Source: Phytophthora quininea (Eukaryota > Oomycota > Peronosporomycetes > Peronosporales > Peronosporaceae). From it: a DNA stretch of 19,703 nucleotides. The stretch spans positions 1 to 19,703 of the forward strand of contig JAAVTG010000936.1 of assembly GCA_011947345.1 (NCBI GenBank), in the 5' to 3' direction. Below are positions 1 through 9,923 of the stretch, one piece after another. The first letter of the stretch is position 1. Every line of letters begins with the position of its first letter. A program made the position numbers and the translations under genes. Under the pieces are notes generated by a model. The model saw nothing but the letters and a program-made list of their open reading frames with translations. It had not been told where the DNA came from and ran no database searches.

Positions 1-634
1 AGTCACCGCCATGCTACCAGTCGAAGATTACTCTGTCGGAAACTAAAAAAGCGCCTAGCATTTATCGTCGAGCAGCAATAATGCGTGGCCACTTCGTTGT
101 TGATCCGCGTGGGTGAATACCCGCTTGAAGAACCATCGACAGGATGTTTCCCATGCTTTTTAGTTGGTAACTACCCCCGAACGAACTTCAGCAACTTGGC
201 GCGCCTATAACGACGAATGCGCTCATCTTTGATGGCCAGCGGGGGAATCGCGTTGTTACTGATCAAGATTGAAGATCATCAAACACTGCTGGAAGCCTTC
301 CCGTGCCGACGTGGTGCTGCCGCTGCTGAATCGTGCAGCGATCATCGCCTCGGAGATGGTGTCGTCCCTGCTACCCCATAGAAGCGGCCAGCCGCTGTGT
401 TGGCGTGAAGACGATGCCCCAGTGCGTGTTTGCTAGTGAAGGCACAGCCGTCATGTAGTCGCACTCGGTTCGTACGCTCAAGCATAGCTTGCTTCACATT
501 TTATCAAGCTGTAGAAGGGTAGAGGTGACACATCAAAGAAATATGAGCATCTGCGTTGAGAATCATTGCGAAGCCACCACTTGTTTCGTGGGGTCATATC
601 CATAGCATAGTGCAGTGTGGATAGTGGGTGAGCA
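1..634. other. No gene recognised
   Basis: Frames on both strands are broken and none shows a recognisable motif. A minus-strand open frame that begins in the flanking Fanzor remnant runs into this stretch, but it looks like a shadow of the plus-strand gene. If the Fanzor gene belonged to a transposon, its left end should lie here, but no inverted repeat was found by eye. Confidence 0.4.
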
Positions 635-748
635 GTGCTCACTTTCGGTCTTGCCGTCTGGCGCCCACAACTAGCTTTGCGGGGAGTTCGTAGGCCCATG
701 GGTCGGCAATCTCTTACCCCCGAAGAGTTGCTGTGGAGCAAGTCACAC

Positions 749-1640
749 ATGTACACCTCCGTGACCTGCAAGCTCAACCAGGTCTGCTCGGACGATCTGC
801 TGCGAGAAGAGATCGAGGCGACTGTCAAGGCTCTTCACAAATTCGCGGTGGAGGCTTGGCACGCGGCTAATCTCCACATGTTGAAGGGCTGCACCACTGG
901 TTTGTGCTGCCCAGATCTGACCGACGAGTTCTTTTACACCTGCTGTACCGAGGTGCTGTAAAAACGAGCGGATGGCTCTGATGGCCCCCTCCTGTGTATG
1001 ATCGTGTTTACGCCGGCCAAGACATGGAGATCAAAGCTAACCACCGACTGCTTCAAACGATCTACGAGTACAAGGTTAGCCGGCACCGCTCTAACAATAC
1101 AGTCCTGTGATGATGAAGTATTACAGCTCGCTTCTGCACGACCTGTCGACGCAGATGGAGATCAACGCAAGAAAAAGTAGTCTTGCCGTTTATCAAGCTG
1201 TGCATGTACATTACCATCAAGTACGGCACCAGTTCAAGGCAGACTAGTTGCATTATCAAGGAGATATTTTATCAAGATGGAGGTGGTTCAGTGGGAGAAT
1301 CAACGACGGAGGTGAGACTGATGTTGGGCATGATCCCGACGAAACCAAGATCATTTGAGAACACAGGTTACTTTGTGGGTCGCCTGCGAGAGATTCTGAG
1401 AGTGGTAGTGGAGCGACTGCTCGACGCTCCTTGAGATAAGGGCGTACGCTTGTTTTCCTTGCTACTACATGCCAACACATTTGTACCACAACACATTACT
1501 ATCAACACTAGCTTTCTGCGCAACCTGTGCGCCCATGTTTTCCAGAGGCACGGCGTGCGTCTGTGCGGTAGCCAAGAATCGATGCACCATGGACCTGCGG
1601 GGAAGCGTTCTTCAAGAACAACAAATAGATAGTCATGTGG
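749..1640 (+). pseudogene. Fanzor (TnpB-like RNA-guided nuclease) N-terminal half, decayed
   Basis: Fanzors are eukaryotic relatives of TnpB that cut DNA guided by a transposon-encoded RNA. Seen: from ATG 749 the frame reads an alpha-helical stretch (about residues 15-45) leading to a 'PDLTDEFF' segment, and it stops at 959-961. Coding-like sequence continues in other frames: 'SSLLHDLSTQMEINAR' near 1120-1165, then 'FVPQHITINTSFLRNL' near 1480-1527. The helical lead-in, an LPxxD-like segment and an 'fsLLP..fvPxhItidT' segment are features I associate with the N-terminal and pre-RuvC part of eukaryotic Fanzors. At least three frame changes or stops are needed, so the gene is dead. The piece pairs with the unmistakable C-terminal piece at 10297-10476 on the same strand, across the retrotransposon. 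The N-terminal call alone is moderate; the C-terminal piece carries the family assignment. Confidence 0.45.
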
Positions 1641-2559
1641 TGAAGCACTTTCCCAGAATTCCGGATTAGCGAATAAGGAGCCAGGATGGATATTGGATCC
1701 AAGAGATCCATAATGGATCCAGTCCGGGTCCTTATGACGTTGGGGGATCTGGAATCTCCAGACCCAGATCTCGATGTGGGACGCACCTGTGGTATAGTGA
1801 TTTGCCTGGGAAGCGGGGACGAGTCGTCAGCCATCGTGCTGCGTGGCGAGGATTCGTCCGGGGTCATCTCCAATGGAGTCAACTCTGACTGGCTGGATTT
1901 TTAAGTCTGGCAAGGACTCAGTTGCCATGGACGGGGGATCACTTTTGTGGATCGACCCACTATGTCCAACGGAAGGCACTGTGATTGGTCATTCCCCAGA
2001 ACCTTCGATGACTCGTCGACGTCACCATTGGCAACGGACAAAGATCCAGGCGACCCTTCCCAAGCCTTGGCGACTGTTGGAAGTCTCGGTGACCATTGGG
2101 AAAGCTCGTTAGCCGCAGGCCAAAACCTCAGTTGGCTTTGGACCCTTCCGCTGTTGAGCAGCGAGGTTTGGCGAGCTAGCGAGCTCGTGCTAGTGGCGTC
2201 TGTATACTTGGGAAGTTTGCGTGGACGAATCGCGAGACCAAACAGTCCCGATTTGAGCCCCAACTCTCGTTGACCTTCCTGGTTGACGTTTTGTTGAGAG
2301 TGGAGTCTATCCGTACTAACAACGAGTTTTCACATGAAGTTCTATTCCACACCTCAGTCGTTGATCTGGCGCGACAAAGGCCCAAGGAGCAAGATCATCC
2401 AATGCGGCAAAATAGATCTGTCGACATGATAAACTTTAGGATGGGATCCAACCATAAGTTGCTTAATACAGAGTCGAATTTGTCTTGTATTACGCAGAAG
2501 CCTCCCAAAGCGCCAAGGAAGCGGGAAAATACATTGGCCCCCTTCCGGTAAGTGAAGAT
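1641..2559. other. Unassigned stretch between Fanzor remnant and 5' LTR
   Basis: No product was recognised. Plus frame 1686-2273 is open except for one TAA (1902-1904) and is rich in D, S, G and L. Minus frame 2263-1508 is also open except for one TAA and is rich in S, P and T. Third-position GC does not separate the strands. GGATCC-like hexamers cluster at 1694-1720. Just left of the LTR (2470-2559), one plus frame reads 'YYAEASQSAKEAGKYIGPLP', which could be the segment preceding the Fanzor zinc ribbon. I did not find a RuvC-I DPG motif here, so part of the stretch may be a further insertion. Confidence 0.3.
2470..2559 (+). pseudogene. Possible Fanzor segment abutting the 5' LTR
   Basis: The plus frame in phase with 2488 is open from 2469 to the LTR and ends '..IGPLPVSED'. 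In Fanzor proteins a G-D-A/S rich segment followed by a Pro-x-Pro turn comes shortly before the DExRTS/zinc-ribbon region. The zinc ribbon resumes at 10297, immediately after the retrotransposon. The position fits, but the sequence match is weak. Confidence 0.3.
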
Positions 2560-2932
2560 TGTAACGGGGTTACACGAAAGTCATAGCCGTGCGTTGACTT
2601 TAGAGATTGCACAATACTCTTAACCGTGTGTAGAGTTTCGACTCTGTATCCATCTGGTTCTCCACCACTCATTTACATATTTCTTAGGTTAACTATGCCA
2701 CATAGTTTAGTCTATACATTTACACCAACTTCAGATAAATAATTCATTTCAGTTCTGTTTTTGCAGTTAATCTGTGTAGTCCTTGTTTTAGGGGACACTG
2801 ACTCTGCGAGTCCTAGTTACGGGACTGTACTTGGTTCTTGTATAGAACCGAAGGCTGGAAGCCTAAAGACACTGACTCGGGGAGTCCTACATCTTCCTCT
2901 GTGCACGTGCACCGCTACGCAGGCCCGCTGCA
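2560..2932 (+). repeat. 5' LTR
   Basis: A 373-bp direct repeat matching 9924-10296, starting TGTAAC and ending GCTGCA (TG..CA ends). The first 15 bases form a 6-bp stem with a GGG loop. A TTCG-loop hairpin is at 2632-2645. Four perfect short hairpins run through 2800-2886. It should carry the promoter and the R/U5 boundary; no unambiguous TATA box was assigned. Confidence 0.95.
2800..2886 (+). other. Cluster of four hairpins in the LTR
   Basis: Perfect stems: 2800-2812 (GACTC, loop TGC), 2833-2849 (GGTTCT, loop TGTAT), 2852-2864 (AGGCT, loop GGA) and 2874-2886 (GACTC, loop GGG). All four also exist in the 3' LTR. The third stem has changed there from AGGCT/AGCCT to AGGCG/CGCCT, keeping the pairing. 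This points to a structured RNA in the R/U5 part of the transcript, perhaps for packaging, reverse transcription or 3' end formation; the role is inferred. Confidence 0.6.
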
Positions 2933-2934
2933 CC

Positions 2935-2952
2935 TGGTAGCACTTGTAGTCA
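2935..2952 (+). other. Candidate primer binding site
   Basis: Two bases after the LTR end lies TGGTAGCAC. TGG is the complement of the CCA tail of tRNA, and TGGTAGC is shared with the initiator-methionine primer site known from yeast Ty1. Position and start suit a minus-strand primer site; the exact tRNA is not proven. Confidence 0.55.
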
Positions 2953-2989
2953 ATCCTACTCCTGAGTTGTCGACTGAACCTCTGTGAGG

Positions 2990-3963
2990 ATGGAGCAAGC
3001 AGCGTTTGCGCATTTGACTCCCAGTCAACAGGACACGCTTAATAAGCTTGCGTCCTTGTTGGGCTCTGAGGGCACAGCGCTCCTTGCTTCGCAAGGACCT
3101 GACGCCGTGACGGCGCGCCTTGAGGCGTTCTCGAAGTACGAGAGTGCTATGCTGGAGCATATTCAGCAGCGTGTCGCTGCCGCAGCGCTCCCTCAGCGGG
3201 CGAAGTCGTTCTCCGTGAGCGTGAAGACCTTCTCGGGGAAGGAGGGGAGAACCTCCTGTTGTGGACCCAGGAGGTCGAAATGGCCATGGGTTCGGCCATG
3301 CTCCAAATGGAGAACCAGCGCGTGGCGCTTGCGATCTCTAAGCTCGAAGGGCGAGCGAGAGAATGGGCCTTGACGTCGGGAACGTCTGTCGAAGAGGCCT
3401 TCCCGACCTGGAAGGAGCTGAAGGAGAAGCTCCTGCAGGTGTTCTCGCCGCCTAACCAGGCGTACCGCGTGAGGTCACGCTTCCTTGCCACCCGCCAGGG
3501 TAAGAAGGATTTGGTGGACTATGTCCAAGAGCTACGAACGCTCATCGCAGGCATGGCTGCCGACCCTCTACCCGAGGTGGCCACTGTGACCGTCTTCATG
3601 GAAGGACTCCGAGCTGGAGTGGCTCGCACGGAAGTATTCCGCCAGGGCCCGGCCGACTTTGAGAAGACCGTCGGTGTGGCATTGAATGCCGAGTCCAACT
3701 ATAAGTTGTCTCGAGTCGGTGCCGACACCAGCTCTTCCGGATCGAATGGTCCTGAGCCCATGGATCTCAGCTATACTGAGGATGAAGACGAGGAGCTCAG
3801 AGCTGCTGAGCAGCGAGCAGGCATCCGGCGATGCTATGTGTGCGGGAGCACCCGCCACTTGAGGCCGACATGCCCTCTGCGCAGGCAGCGCTCCGACCAG
3901 CTCGGCCGCATCCCTGCCGAGAGCCAAACAGGCTCGGCGCAGGGAAACGCCGGCTCCCAGTAG
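2990..3963 (+). pseudogene. Gag polyprotein (frameshifted)
   Basis: Gag packages the element RNA into cytoplasmic particles. The first in-frame ATG is 2990, about 58 bases after the LTR. The frame reads a helical N-terminus to 'FSGKEG' near 3244, where one base is missing in a G run (3241-3250). The protein resumes one frame back as 'ENLLLWTQEVE' and continues through the capsid-like core ('WKELKEKLLQVFSPP', 'VDYVQELRTL') to the stop at 3961-3963. Near the end (about 3832-3873) is a zinc knuckle, C-x2-C-x4-H-x4-C ('CYVCGSTRHLRPTC'), expected for RNA binding. The core matches the retrotransposon Gag family. The single frameshift inactivates this copy; it lies in the middle of gag, not at the gag-pol junction where programmed slippage occurs. 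Confidence 0.9.
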
Positions 3964-3989
3964 GCGCGGGGCGGCCTACTGGGGAAGAA

Positions 3990-5290
3990 CTGAGTTCTGT
4001 AGCGCCTGTGGGTAGGGAGAGGCAACAGGGCTCAGCCCCGAAGAGCTCCGTGCTCTATAACACGGAACGTGTATGCAAGCCGGGCTTGCTGGTCGTCCTG
4101 GTGGACGTGAAGGGCTTCGACAAGCCATGGGTAGTCTTGATAGACTCTGAGGCGTCTGGCAACTCTGTCAGATGCTCTACCGTTCATGGTAGCCAGCGGT
4201 ACGCTGAGACTCTGCAAGAGGAAGTGGTGACACGGTCACTGCCCGTCTCGCGACGGAGGCCGTGTCACGGTGCCGAGGGTCCCGATTGATCTGAGGCTGA
4301 AGTTCTTGGACTTCGATAGCGTAGAACGCTGTCTGGTCCTTGACCTGGATTCGAGGTACGACCTCATCCTTGGCATGGCGTGGCTATAGCGCCACGAGCC
4401 ATGGATCGATTGGCAGTCGAAGAACTTGGGCGCTACGCGCGTCTCTCGTAGCGGAGCATTGGCGAGTCAATAATCCACCTCTGCTAGGAAGCAGAAGCGC
4501 TATTGGCGCAAGCACCGAGTCGGGGGTCGTGGTAGATGTCAGTGTGTCCGATTGGTAGACGGCACCGTGAAGAACTGTAGTCCTGAAGAGCCTCCGAGGA
4601 ATGTAGATGGTACAGTGGCACGTACTCCACTGAGCGACGTCGGTCGTGGACCGAGCGAGTCGTTGGGTGTCCGAAGTGACACCAAGCCTTCTTTGAAGGC
4701 CGTCCCATCGACTGCGGCGGTTGCCGGCCGCGATCAAAGATCTCGCGACGCTTCGCGTGGCACCCCCTCGGGCAAACCCCTCATTTGAGAAGCGCCGGTA
4801 GAGCAGTGAGCTCTCCGTCCCCGTCTGGACGAGCCTCGGTGAAGCGAAGGCGTAGGAGCGCTCGGCGGGCACACATGAGGTGTCCGTAGCGCCGATGGCG
4901 TCGACCGTCTTGAGCGACGCTCCACGATCTGGCTGTGAACTGCTCTACACTCTCGTAGACGGGGTGACTGGTGGGGTCGAGGGAGGCATCAACCTCGAAG
5001 ACCTGCCAAGTATTGGCGAACCCTTAGAGCTGAACGAGATGCCCGTCGCCGAGTTTGGGAAGGCGCTGAGGACGGCGAGCTTGCCGAAGTGGTCATCATT
5101 CGACCCGAAGACGAGTTGAACTCGTCGTCCCTCGCGGACGAGTCGGTCTTGGCCGAGACCAAGAAGGCATTGAATGCGCGGAGTGGGTCAGCGATCCTGA
5201 AGGACCCGACTGACCCCTTTATCCTTTACTCAAGGAGTATGGAGACGTTGTCTCAAAGGAGCCACCTAGTGACCTCCCTCCTGACCGAGG
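3990..5290 (+). pseudogene. Pol: aspartic protease and protease-RT linker (broken)
   Basis: The retropepsin-like protease would cut the Gag-Pol polyprotein. 'VVLIDSEASGN' at about 4129-4161 is the active-site loop, but the family motif is D-S/T-G-A and here the Gly is Glu, so activity should be lost even without the breaks. The frame changes around 4220-4250. The C-terminal protease signature 'YDLILGMAWL' follows at about 4357-4386, then an in-frame TAG at 4387-4389, then 'RHEPWIDW'. From about 4450 to 5290 a poorly conserved linker is carried in pieces over three frames, with shifts near 4800, 5095 and 5219. Gag ends one frame away, so Pol was probably expressed by frameshifting or readthrough originally. 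Confidence 0.85.
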
Positions 5291-6010
5291 GTCTGTAATG
5301 ATATTGACTTGGTTCCCGGAACGAAGTACTGCGTCACACGCCAGTGGCCCTTGCCGAAGGAGCAGTGCGACGTCTTTGACGCCTTCTTTCGTGCCAAGCA
5401 CGTGGCAGGACTTGTGCGTGAGAGCAAGTCTCCGCGCTCCACGCCGACGTTCTGTGTCAGAAAGCCTATTGGCAAGTGGCGCATTGTTCATGCTTTCAAT
5501 AAGCTGAACGCGACCACGATCCCGGCGCAGACGCCGATTTCTAGAAAGGATGTTCTTCAGAACAACATGGTTGGTTGTACCATGTATAGCGCGCTCGACC
5601 TAGTCGATGGCTATTACCAACTGCTCATGCGAGCGAGCGATGTGCCGCTGACAGCGGTGAGCACCCCGAGCGGCATGCTCTGGGAGTGGCTCGTTATGCC
5701 ACAAGGGCTGTCGAACGCGCCGGCGACGTTCAATCGTCTCGTGACGCAGTTGTTCCGGCCCCATCGGGCGTATGCGCAGACATACTTCGACGACATCTTC
5801 GTCCACAGTCGTGCTGAGCACTGGAAGACTGACGTCGAGATGCACGTGGAGCATCTGCGAGCGGTGCTCGAGTGCATGCGCACGAATAAGTTGTACGCCA
5901 ACGCAGACAAGTGTGTCTTTGGTGCCGAGGAGATTCCCTTCCTTGGCTGCTTCATTGGGAAGCGTGGCTTGCGGGCAGATCCTGCCAAGGTCAATGCCAT
6001 AGTGGACTGA
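5291..6010 (+). pseudogene. Pol: reverse transcriptase
   Basis: RNA-directed DNA polymerase copying the element RNA. Fingers and palm motifs occur in order in one frame: 'WPLPKEQCDVFDAF', 'GKWRIVHAFNKLN', 'YSALDLVDGYYQL' (first catalytic Asp), 'MPQGLSNAPATF' and the 'YFDD' box at 5783-5794, a YxDD variant usual in gypsy elements. Then 'KLYANADKCVFG' and 'FLGCFIGKRGL' complete the domain. A TGA at 6008-6010 interrupts 'AIVD*PVPLNQKDLRKW'. Ty3/gypsy proteins normally have Trp here, so a TGG to TGA change is the simplest explanation. The frame enters from another frame near 5300. The same frame resumes after the stop into RNase H. Confidence 0.95.
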
Positions 6011-6019
6011 CCGGTTCCT

Positions 6020-6640
6020 TTGAACCAGAAGGACCTTCGCAAGTGGCTTGGCCTTGCCAATTACTTGCACAAGTACAGCGAGAACTACGCTGAGTTGGCT
6101 CGGCCATTGTCCAATCTCCTTAAGAAGGATGCGGACTGGTGTTGGCGTGCTGAGCACGAGACTGCGTTTGCGCAGATTAAGGAGAGCCTCCTGCAGGCGC
6201 CGATGTTGGCGCTGCCGGACCCCGATCGTCCGTTCAGTGTCGTCTGTGACGCCTCCGACTTTGCCATCGGCTGCGCTTTGCTACTAGCGGACGCCGAGGG
6301 GCGTGAAAGCGTGATCGCGTTTGAGTCTCGCCAGCTTAAAGCTTCGGAGAAGAACTACCCAGTTCACGACAAGGAGCTACTTGCGATGAAGTACGCTCTC
6401 GTCAAGTTCAGGGTGCACCTGCTCGGCTCTAAGCCGTTCGTGATCTTCACGGATCATGCGTCACTACGCACTGCGACACAGTCGCCTCACCTCTCGCAGA
6501 GAATGGCCCGCTGGCTCTCCTTCTTTGCGGAGTATAACTTCGAGGTGAAGTACAAGCCTGGCAGGCAGAACGTTCTGGCCGATACGCTGTCACGCCGGCC
6601 GAACTATGAGCTTTCTCATGTCACGATGGTGAAGTCGTCG
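6020..6640 (+). pseudogene. Pol: RT connection and RNase H
   Basis: Same frame as the reverse transcriptase, after the TGA. 'DLRKWLGLANYLHKY' is the usual RT thumb/connection motif. The RNase H, which degrades the RNA strand of the hybrid, shows 'VVCDASDFAIGCALL' (catalytic Asp, codon 6248-6250), 'YPVHDKELLAMKYAL' (Glu) and 'FVIFTDHASL' (Asp), then 'KYKPGRQNVLADTLSRRP', the standard end of the gypsy RNase H. The domain itself is uninterrupted. Confidence 0.95.
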
Positions 6641-7960
6641 GTGACGGATTTGATCCGAGCAGCGCATGCACAGGACGAGTCCTGCGTCGCATTGCTGCGC
6701 GCTTTGGGGAGCGAGGAGTTTAAAGACTCGAAGACAGAACTGTCTGGGCGCTTGCGCGCGCGGCTGCATCGCTACGTCTGCGAGGGCGGCCTGCAGTACT
6801 ACAGCACGGGTCCCGATGACCCTCCACGTGTCGCGGTGCCTCATGACGAGGACCTCAGGTATCGGATACTGTATGAGGCTCACGACGCTCCCACGAGCGG
6901 CCACCTGGATCGCGAGAAGACCTACAGCTCGGTGAGCTCCATGTACTGGTGGTCCAAGCTGTACAAGTGGGTCAGCACATATGTGCGCACGTGTGAGACG
7001 TGTCAACGGGTCAAACCCGCGCCGTATGCGGCGGCGCCGCTGGCGAGTTTGCCGGTACCCAGCGGGTGTTGGCAGTCCATGAGTATGGACTTTGTGTTTG
7101 GCCTGCCAAAGGACTCGGCAGGCAACACGGTATTGTGGTCTTTGTTGACCGATTGAGCAAGATGGCTCACTTAGCGGCGGTGCCGGACTCCATTGATGGA
7201 GAGGGTGGAGCCTCGCTGTTCATCGATCGAGTCTTTCGGCAGCATGGACTGCCGGAGACGACCGTCTCGGATCGAGATCCGCGCTTCACGGGGAAGTTCT
7301 GGACGTTCGTCTTCAAGGTGCTAGGCACACGACTGGACATGTCCACAGCGGATCATCCGCAGACCGACGGTCAGACCGAACGCGTCAATCGCGTCGTCGA
7401 GGACGTCTTGCGCAGCGTGTGCGATGAAACTCCAAGGCGGTGGAGCGCCATGCTCCCGCTTGTCGAGTTTGCATTGAACGATGCAGTGCATGCCTCTACC
7501 AGCTTCACTCCGTTCTACGTGAACGGCTTAGCGCACCCGCGCGTTCCCCTTCCCCTCCACTTCGTGGCCAAGGGCTTGGTGGGGAGGGATAGCTCCCGAG
7601 CTTGCTGATGTCAGCCCTCTTGCGGTGCGCAAGCAAGTCGAGAACTTCCTCTCGACGAGGTTGAGCGTCTTACGCAGTGTGCGTGACGCGATGGCTGAAA
7701 GCCAAGATGTTCAGAAAGAACAAGCTGATGCAAAAGGCAGAGGTAATATGGTGGAATTCCAGGTCGGGGACCTTGTTTTATTAAACGCTAAGAACCTGCC
7801 TACACATGCAGTATCTGCCGTCTTCAAGACGAAACTCCGACCACGGTTCATCGGACCGTTCAAGGTCGTGGCCAAGAAGGGCCTTGCATACACGCTGAAC
7901 CTCCCAGCGAAGATGCGAACACATCCTGTGTTCTACGTGGGCTTGCTTAAGCCGTACCAG
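6641..7960 (+). pseudogene. Pol: integrase
   Basis: Inserts the cDNA into chromosomes. The N-terminal zinc domain is visible as 'EAHDAPTSGH' and 'CETCQRVKP' (Cys codons 6992-6994 and 7001-7003). The core triad is complete: Asp in 'SMDFVFGLP' (7088-7090), Asp in 'TVSDRDPRF' (7270-7272) and Glu in 'DGQTERVNR' (7378-7380). One base is lost near 7129, shifting the frame between the first Asp and the rest. A second shift occurs between about 7575 and 7597. The C-terminal 'VGDLVLLNAKNLP' and 'LRPRFIGPFKVV' segments form the SH3-like GPY/F region, followed by 'HPVFYVGLLKPYQ'. A Pro/Ala/Arg-rich tail (7960-8320) leads to the chromodomain. Confidence 0.95.
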
Positions 7961-8143
7961 AACCCCGCGGGGGTGAGCGCGGAGGCGCTGGCGCCACAGG
8001 CGGCGTCGACAACGCTGAGTAGACGAACTGCTGCAGCCCGGTCAGTTGACCCCGAAGCTCCGCGAGCCCTAGCTCCTGAGCGCGAAGACGATCGGAGATC
8101 GATTGCGGAGCCTCGAACCACTCCACCCGCTGCTGCAGATCCG

Positions 8144-9844
8144 TCAGATCTTGATCGTAGCGATCAAACGTCTCCCAGACGTCTCGCGTCTGGCGAGCGA
8201 GCTCTCTCCGCAGCGAGCGAACACGGTGCAGCATGGCTGACACCTCCGACTGACGGGCCCAACGCGAGCAGGAATCGGATTCCCATGGTCATCGACCATC
8301 CGACCATCGCCCACCTCCGGCGCTGCTCGATGAGCACGGTGACCTCTACTATCACGTGGAGCGTCTTCTAGCACGTCGCCGACGTAAGGGTCATACCCAG
8401 TATCCGGTGAAGTGGAGGGGTTACCCTCACTCCCAGAACTCGTGGAAATACGAGATGCCTCTAAGGCAAGACTGCCCTGACGTCGTGGACGCTTTTGATC
8501 GGGCTGATCAGGGGCACCCTGGGGGCTCACGGTCGACTCGTCGACCGAGCCGCGCTTCTCGCCACTAGTGCGAGGCGCGTCCGGGTCAGAAGCAGAGCTC
8601 ATGCTCTGGTCCGGGGCTGGTTCAGCCAGCGAAGCCTCTCCCTGAGAGGCAGGAGCGAAATGGGGCGCACCCGCGCCGACTGCACGCGCAGAGCGCGAGC
8701 GAGCAAGTCTCGTACGGGACTTAGCAAAGTCAAAGTACAGACGTCGTTCGACGCGAACGTCCGCTTCGCAGAAGCTTGCATGCAGGTTGTCGAACGACTG
8801 CAACTTGCGGCCGTGTTCGGCCTAAGTATGGATAGCCGAGAGATACTCTTCGGCTGTCTCTCCAGGCTTGAGAGCGATGAGGTACGTCCGCATCTGCGGC
8901 ACCGAGCCGCCGCTCGCTTGAGCGTGAAGACGTTGGCGATACTCCGCCACGTTCGTCACCTGCGGCGTCAGGAACCGCTCGTGGAGCGCCTGACGAGCCG
9001 CCAGCTCAGCGCCTGTGCGGGCTGGAGGCTCCACGATATAGCTGGCAAGCGAAGGCTGCGCGGCAGCAGCTCGGGCCAGCTCGGCCTGCATCACGCGGCT
9101 CGAAGCCGTAGTCGCGTCGCGACGGAGTCAGCAATGGCTGTGGCACCGGACGGTGCGAGCGCGTGGACGCTCGATTCGCGAGGGCGCGGTCCTGAGCCCC
9201 GTCGAGGTCCTTCGTGATGACACGCTCGCCAGAGCGGTCATCCTCATCACGTGGAGGCAGCGGCGGAGCCGGGGCAAGGCGATCAGCACGAAGACCGAGG
9301 GCCTGGATTCAGGAAACGGACACAGCGTCCGCAGCGGTGGTCGCTGACCGGGAGGCGTGCGTGGGTCACGCGGAGAGCGTGGTGTACGCGGGGGATCGCG
9401 ACGAGGGACTTCTAGCCCTCGGCGAAGCGCCTGAGCGATCGACGCGCTCGCCGCGAATTGATGTACCACCGCCTTGGTCGTCCGACTCGTCATAGGCGAC
9501 CTCGCCGTCCTCTTGGGGCGAGCGAGGGCTCCGTACCAGCGAAGGAGAACGCCGCGTCGGCGACGAGAGCGGACTCCCACCTCGGGACGAGGTCACGTCG
9601 CTGCCAGCCTGGCTGTTGGAACTACCCGTGGGGCTGCGCATGGCGCGATCCCCGTAGATCCGGCGGTGCGCCGCGAAGTACTCCGCAACGGAGAGCGTAT
9701 GAGCGGCCTCAGGCCGGCTTGAGGTCGTGTACGAGCGCTGGGAAGTTGGGGAAAGCCTGGCAGGGAGACCTGCAAGTGATCGACAGTTGAGGCAGGCGAA
9801 GAATGAGCTCGTCGAGCCAACGGCGGTCACGTTGAGGCGTAGCA
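8144..9844 (-). pseudogene. Antisense coding region inside the retrotransposon
   Basis: No known family recognised. Read on the minus strand, one frame runs from about 9844 to about 9110 with only two TGA stops (9366-9368 and one near 9310); the first in-frame ATG is 9641. A frameshift near 9100 moves to a second frame, open to 8144 except for one TAG at 8822-8824. The upstream part is Ser/Arg/Pro rich with an acidic patch ('EDGEVAYDESDDQGG'). The middle part is helical ('ASYIVEPPARTGAELAARQA', 'VPQMRTYLIALKPGETAEEY'). The end is acidic/Ser rich with a basic 'KRPRRQGS' patch that could be nuclear targeting. In 8822-9094, GC at third positions is about 75%, higher than the opposite strand gives, and the residue mix is more protein-like. 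The 3' part overlaps pol and chromodomain in antisense. The lesion load is like that of pol, as expected for a gene carried by the element. Confidence 0.6.
8320..8568 (+). pseudogene. Pol: C-terminal chromodomain
   Basis: After another frame change near 8330 the frame reads 'YYHVERLLARRRRKGHTQYP', 'VKWRGYPHSQNSW' and 'DCPDVVDAFDRA'. This is the chromodomain pattern Y-x-VE-x-I/L ... QYLVKWRGY ... NSWE. Chromodomains bind methylated histone tails and steer integration of chromoviruses to particular chromatin. The stop is TAG 8566-8568. The linker and this domain overlap an open frame on the opposite strand. Confidence 0.85.
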
Positions 9845-9911
9845 ACCAGCTGAAGTCTCTAAGAGACCCGACCGTGACAAGGCAGTTGTGGATCCGGTGT
9901 ATCCACTGTTT

Positions 9912-9923
9912 GGAGGCGGAAGG
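9912..9923 (+). other. Polypurine tract
   Basis: GGAGGCGGAAGG, purine except one C, directly abuts the 3' LTR start. This is the expected position of the plus-strand primer. Confidence 0.75.

Noticed and set aside
3244..3260. Programmed frameshift in gag
   Set aside because: It lies in the middle of Gag at a plain G run, not at the gag-pol junction, and other shifts of the same kind occur throughout pol. A base loss is simpler.
4384..4872. Minus-strand 162-codon open frame within pol
   Set aside because: Lies opposite the protease-RT linker, has no motif and is Arg/Ser rich like other shadows.
8495..9217. Long plus-strand open frame after the chromodomain (240 codons)
   Set aside because: Arg/Leu/Ser-rich with no motif and lower third-position GC than the opposite strand; best explained as the shadow of the antisense gene in GC-rich DNA.
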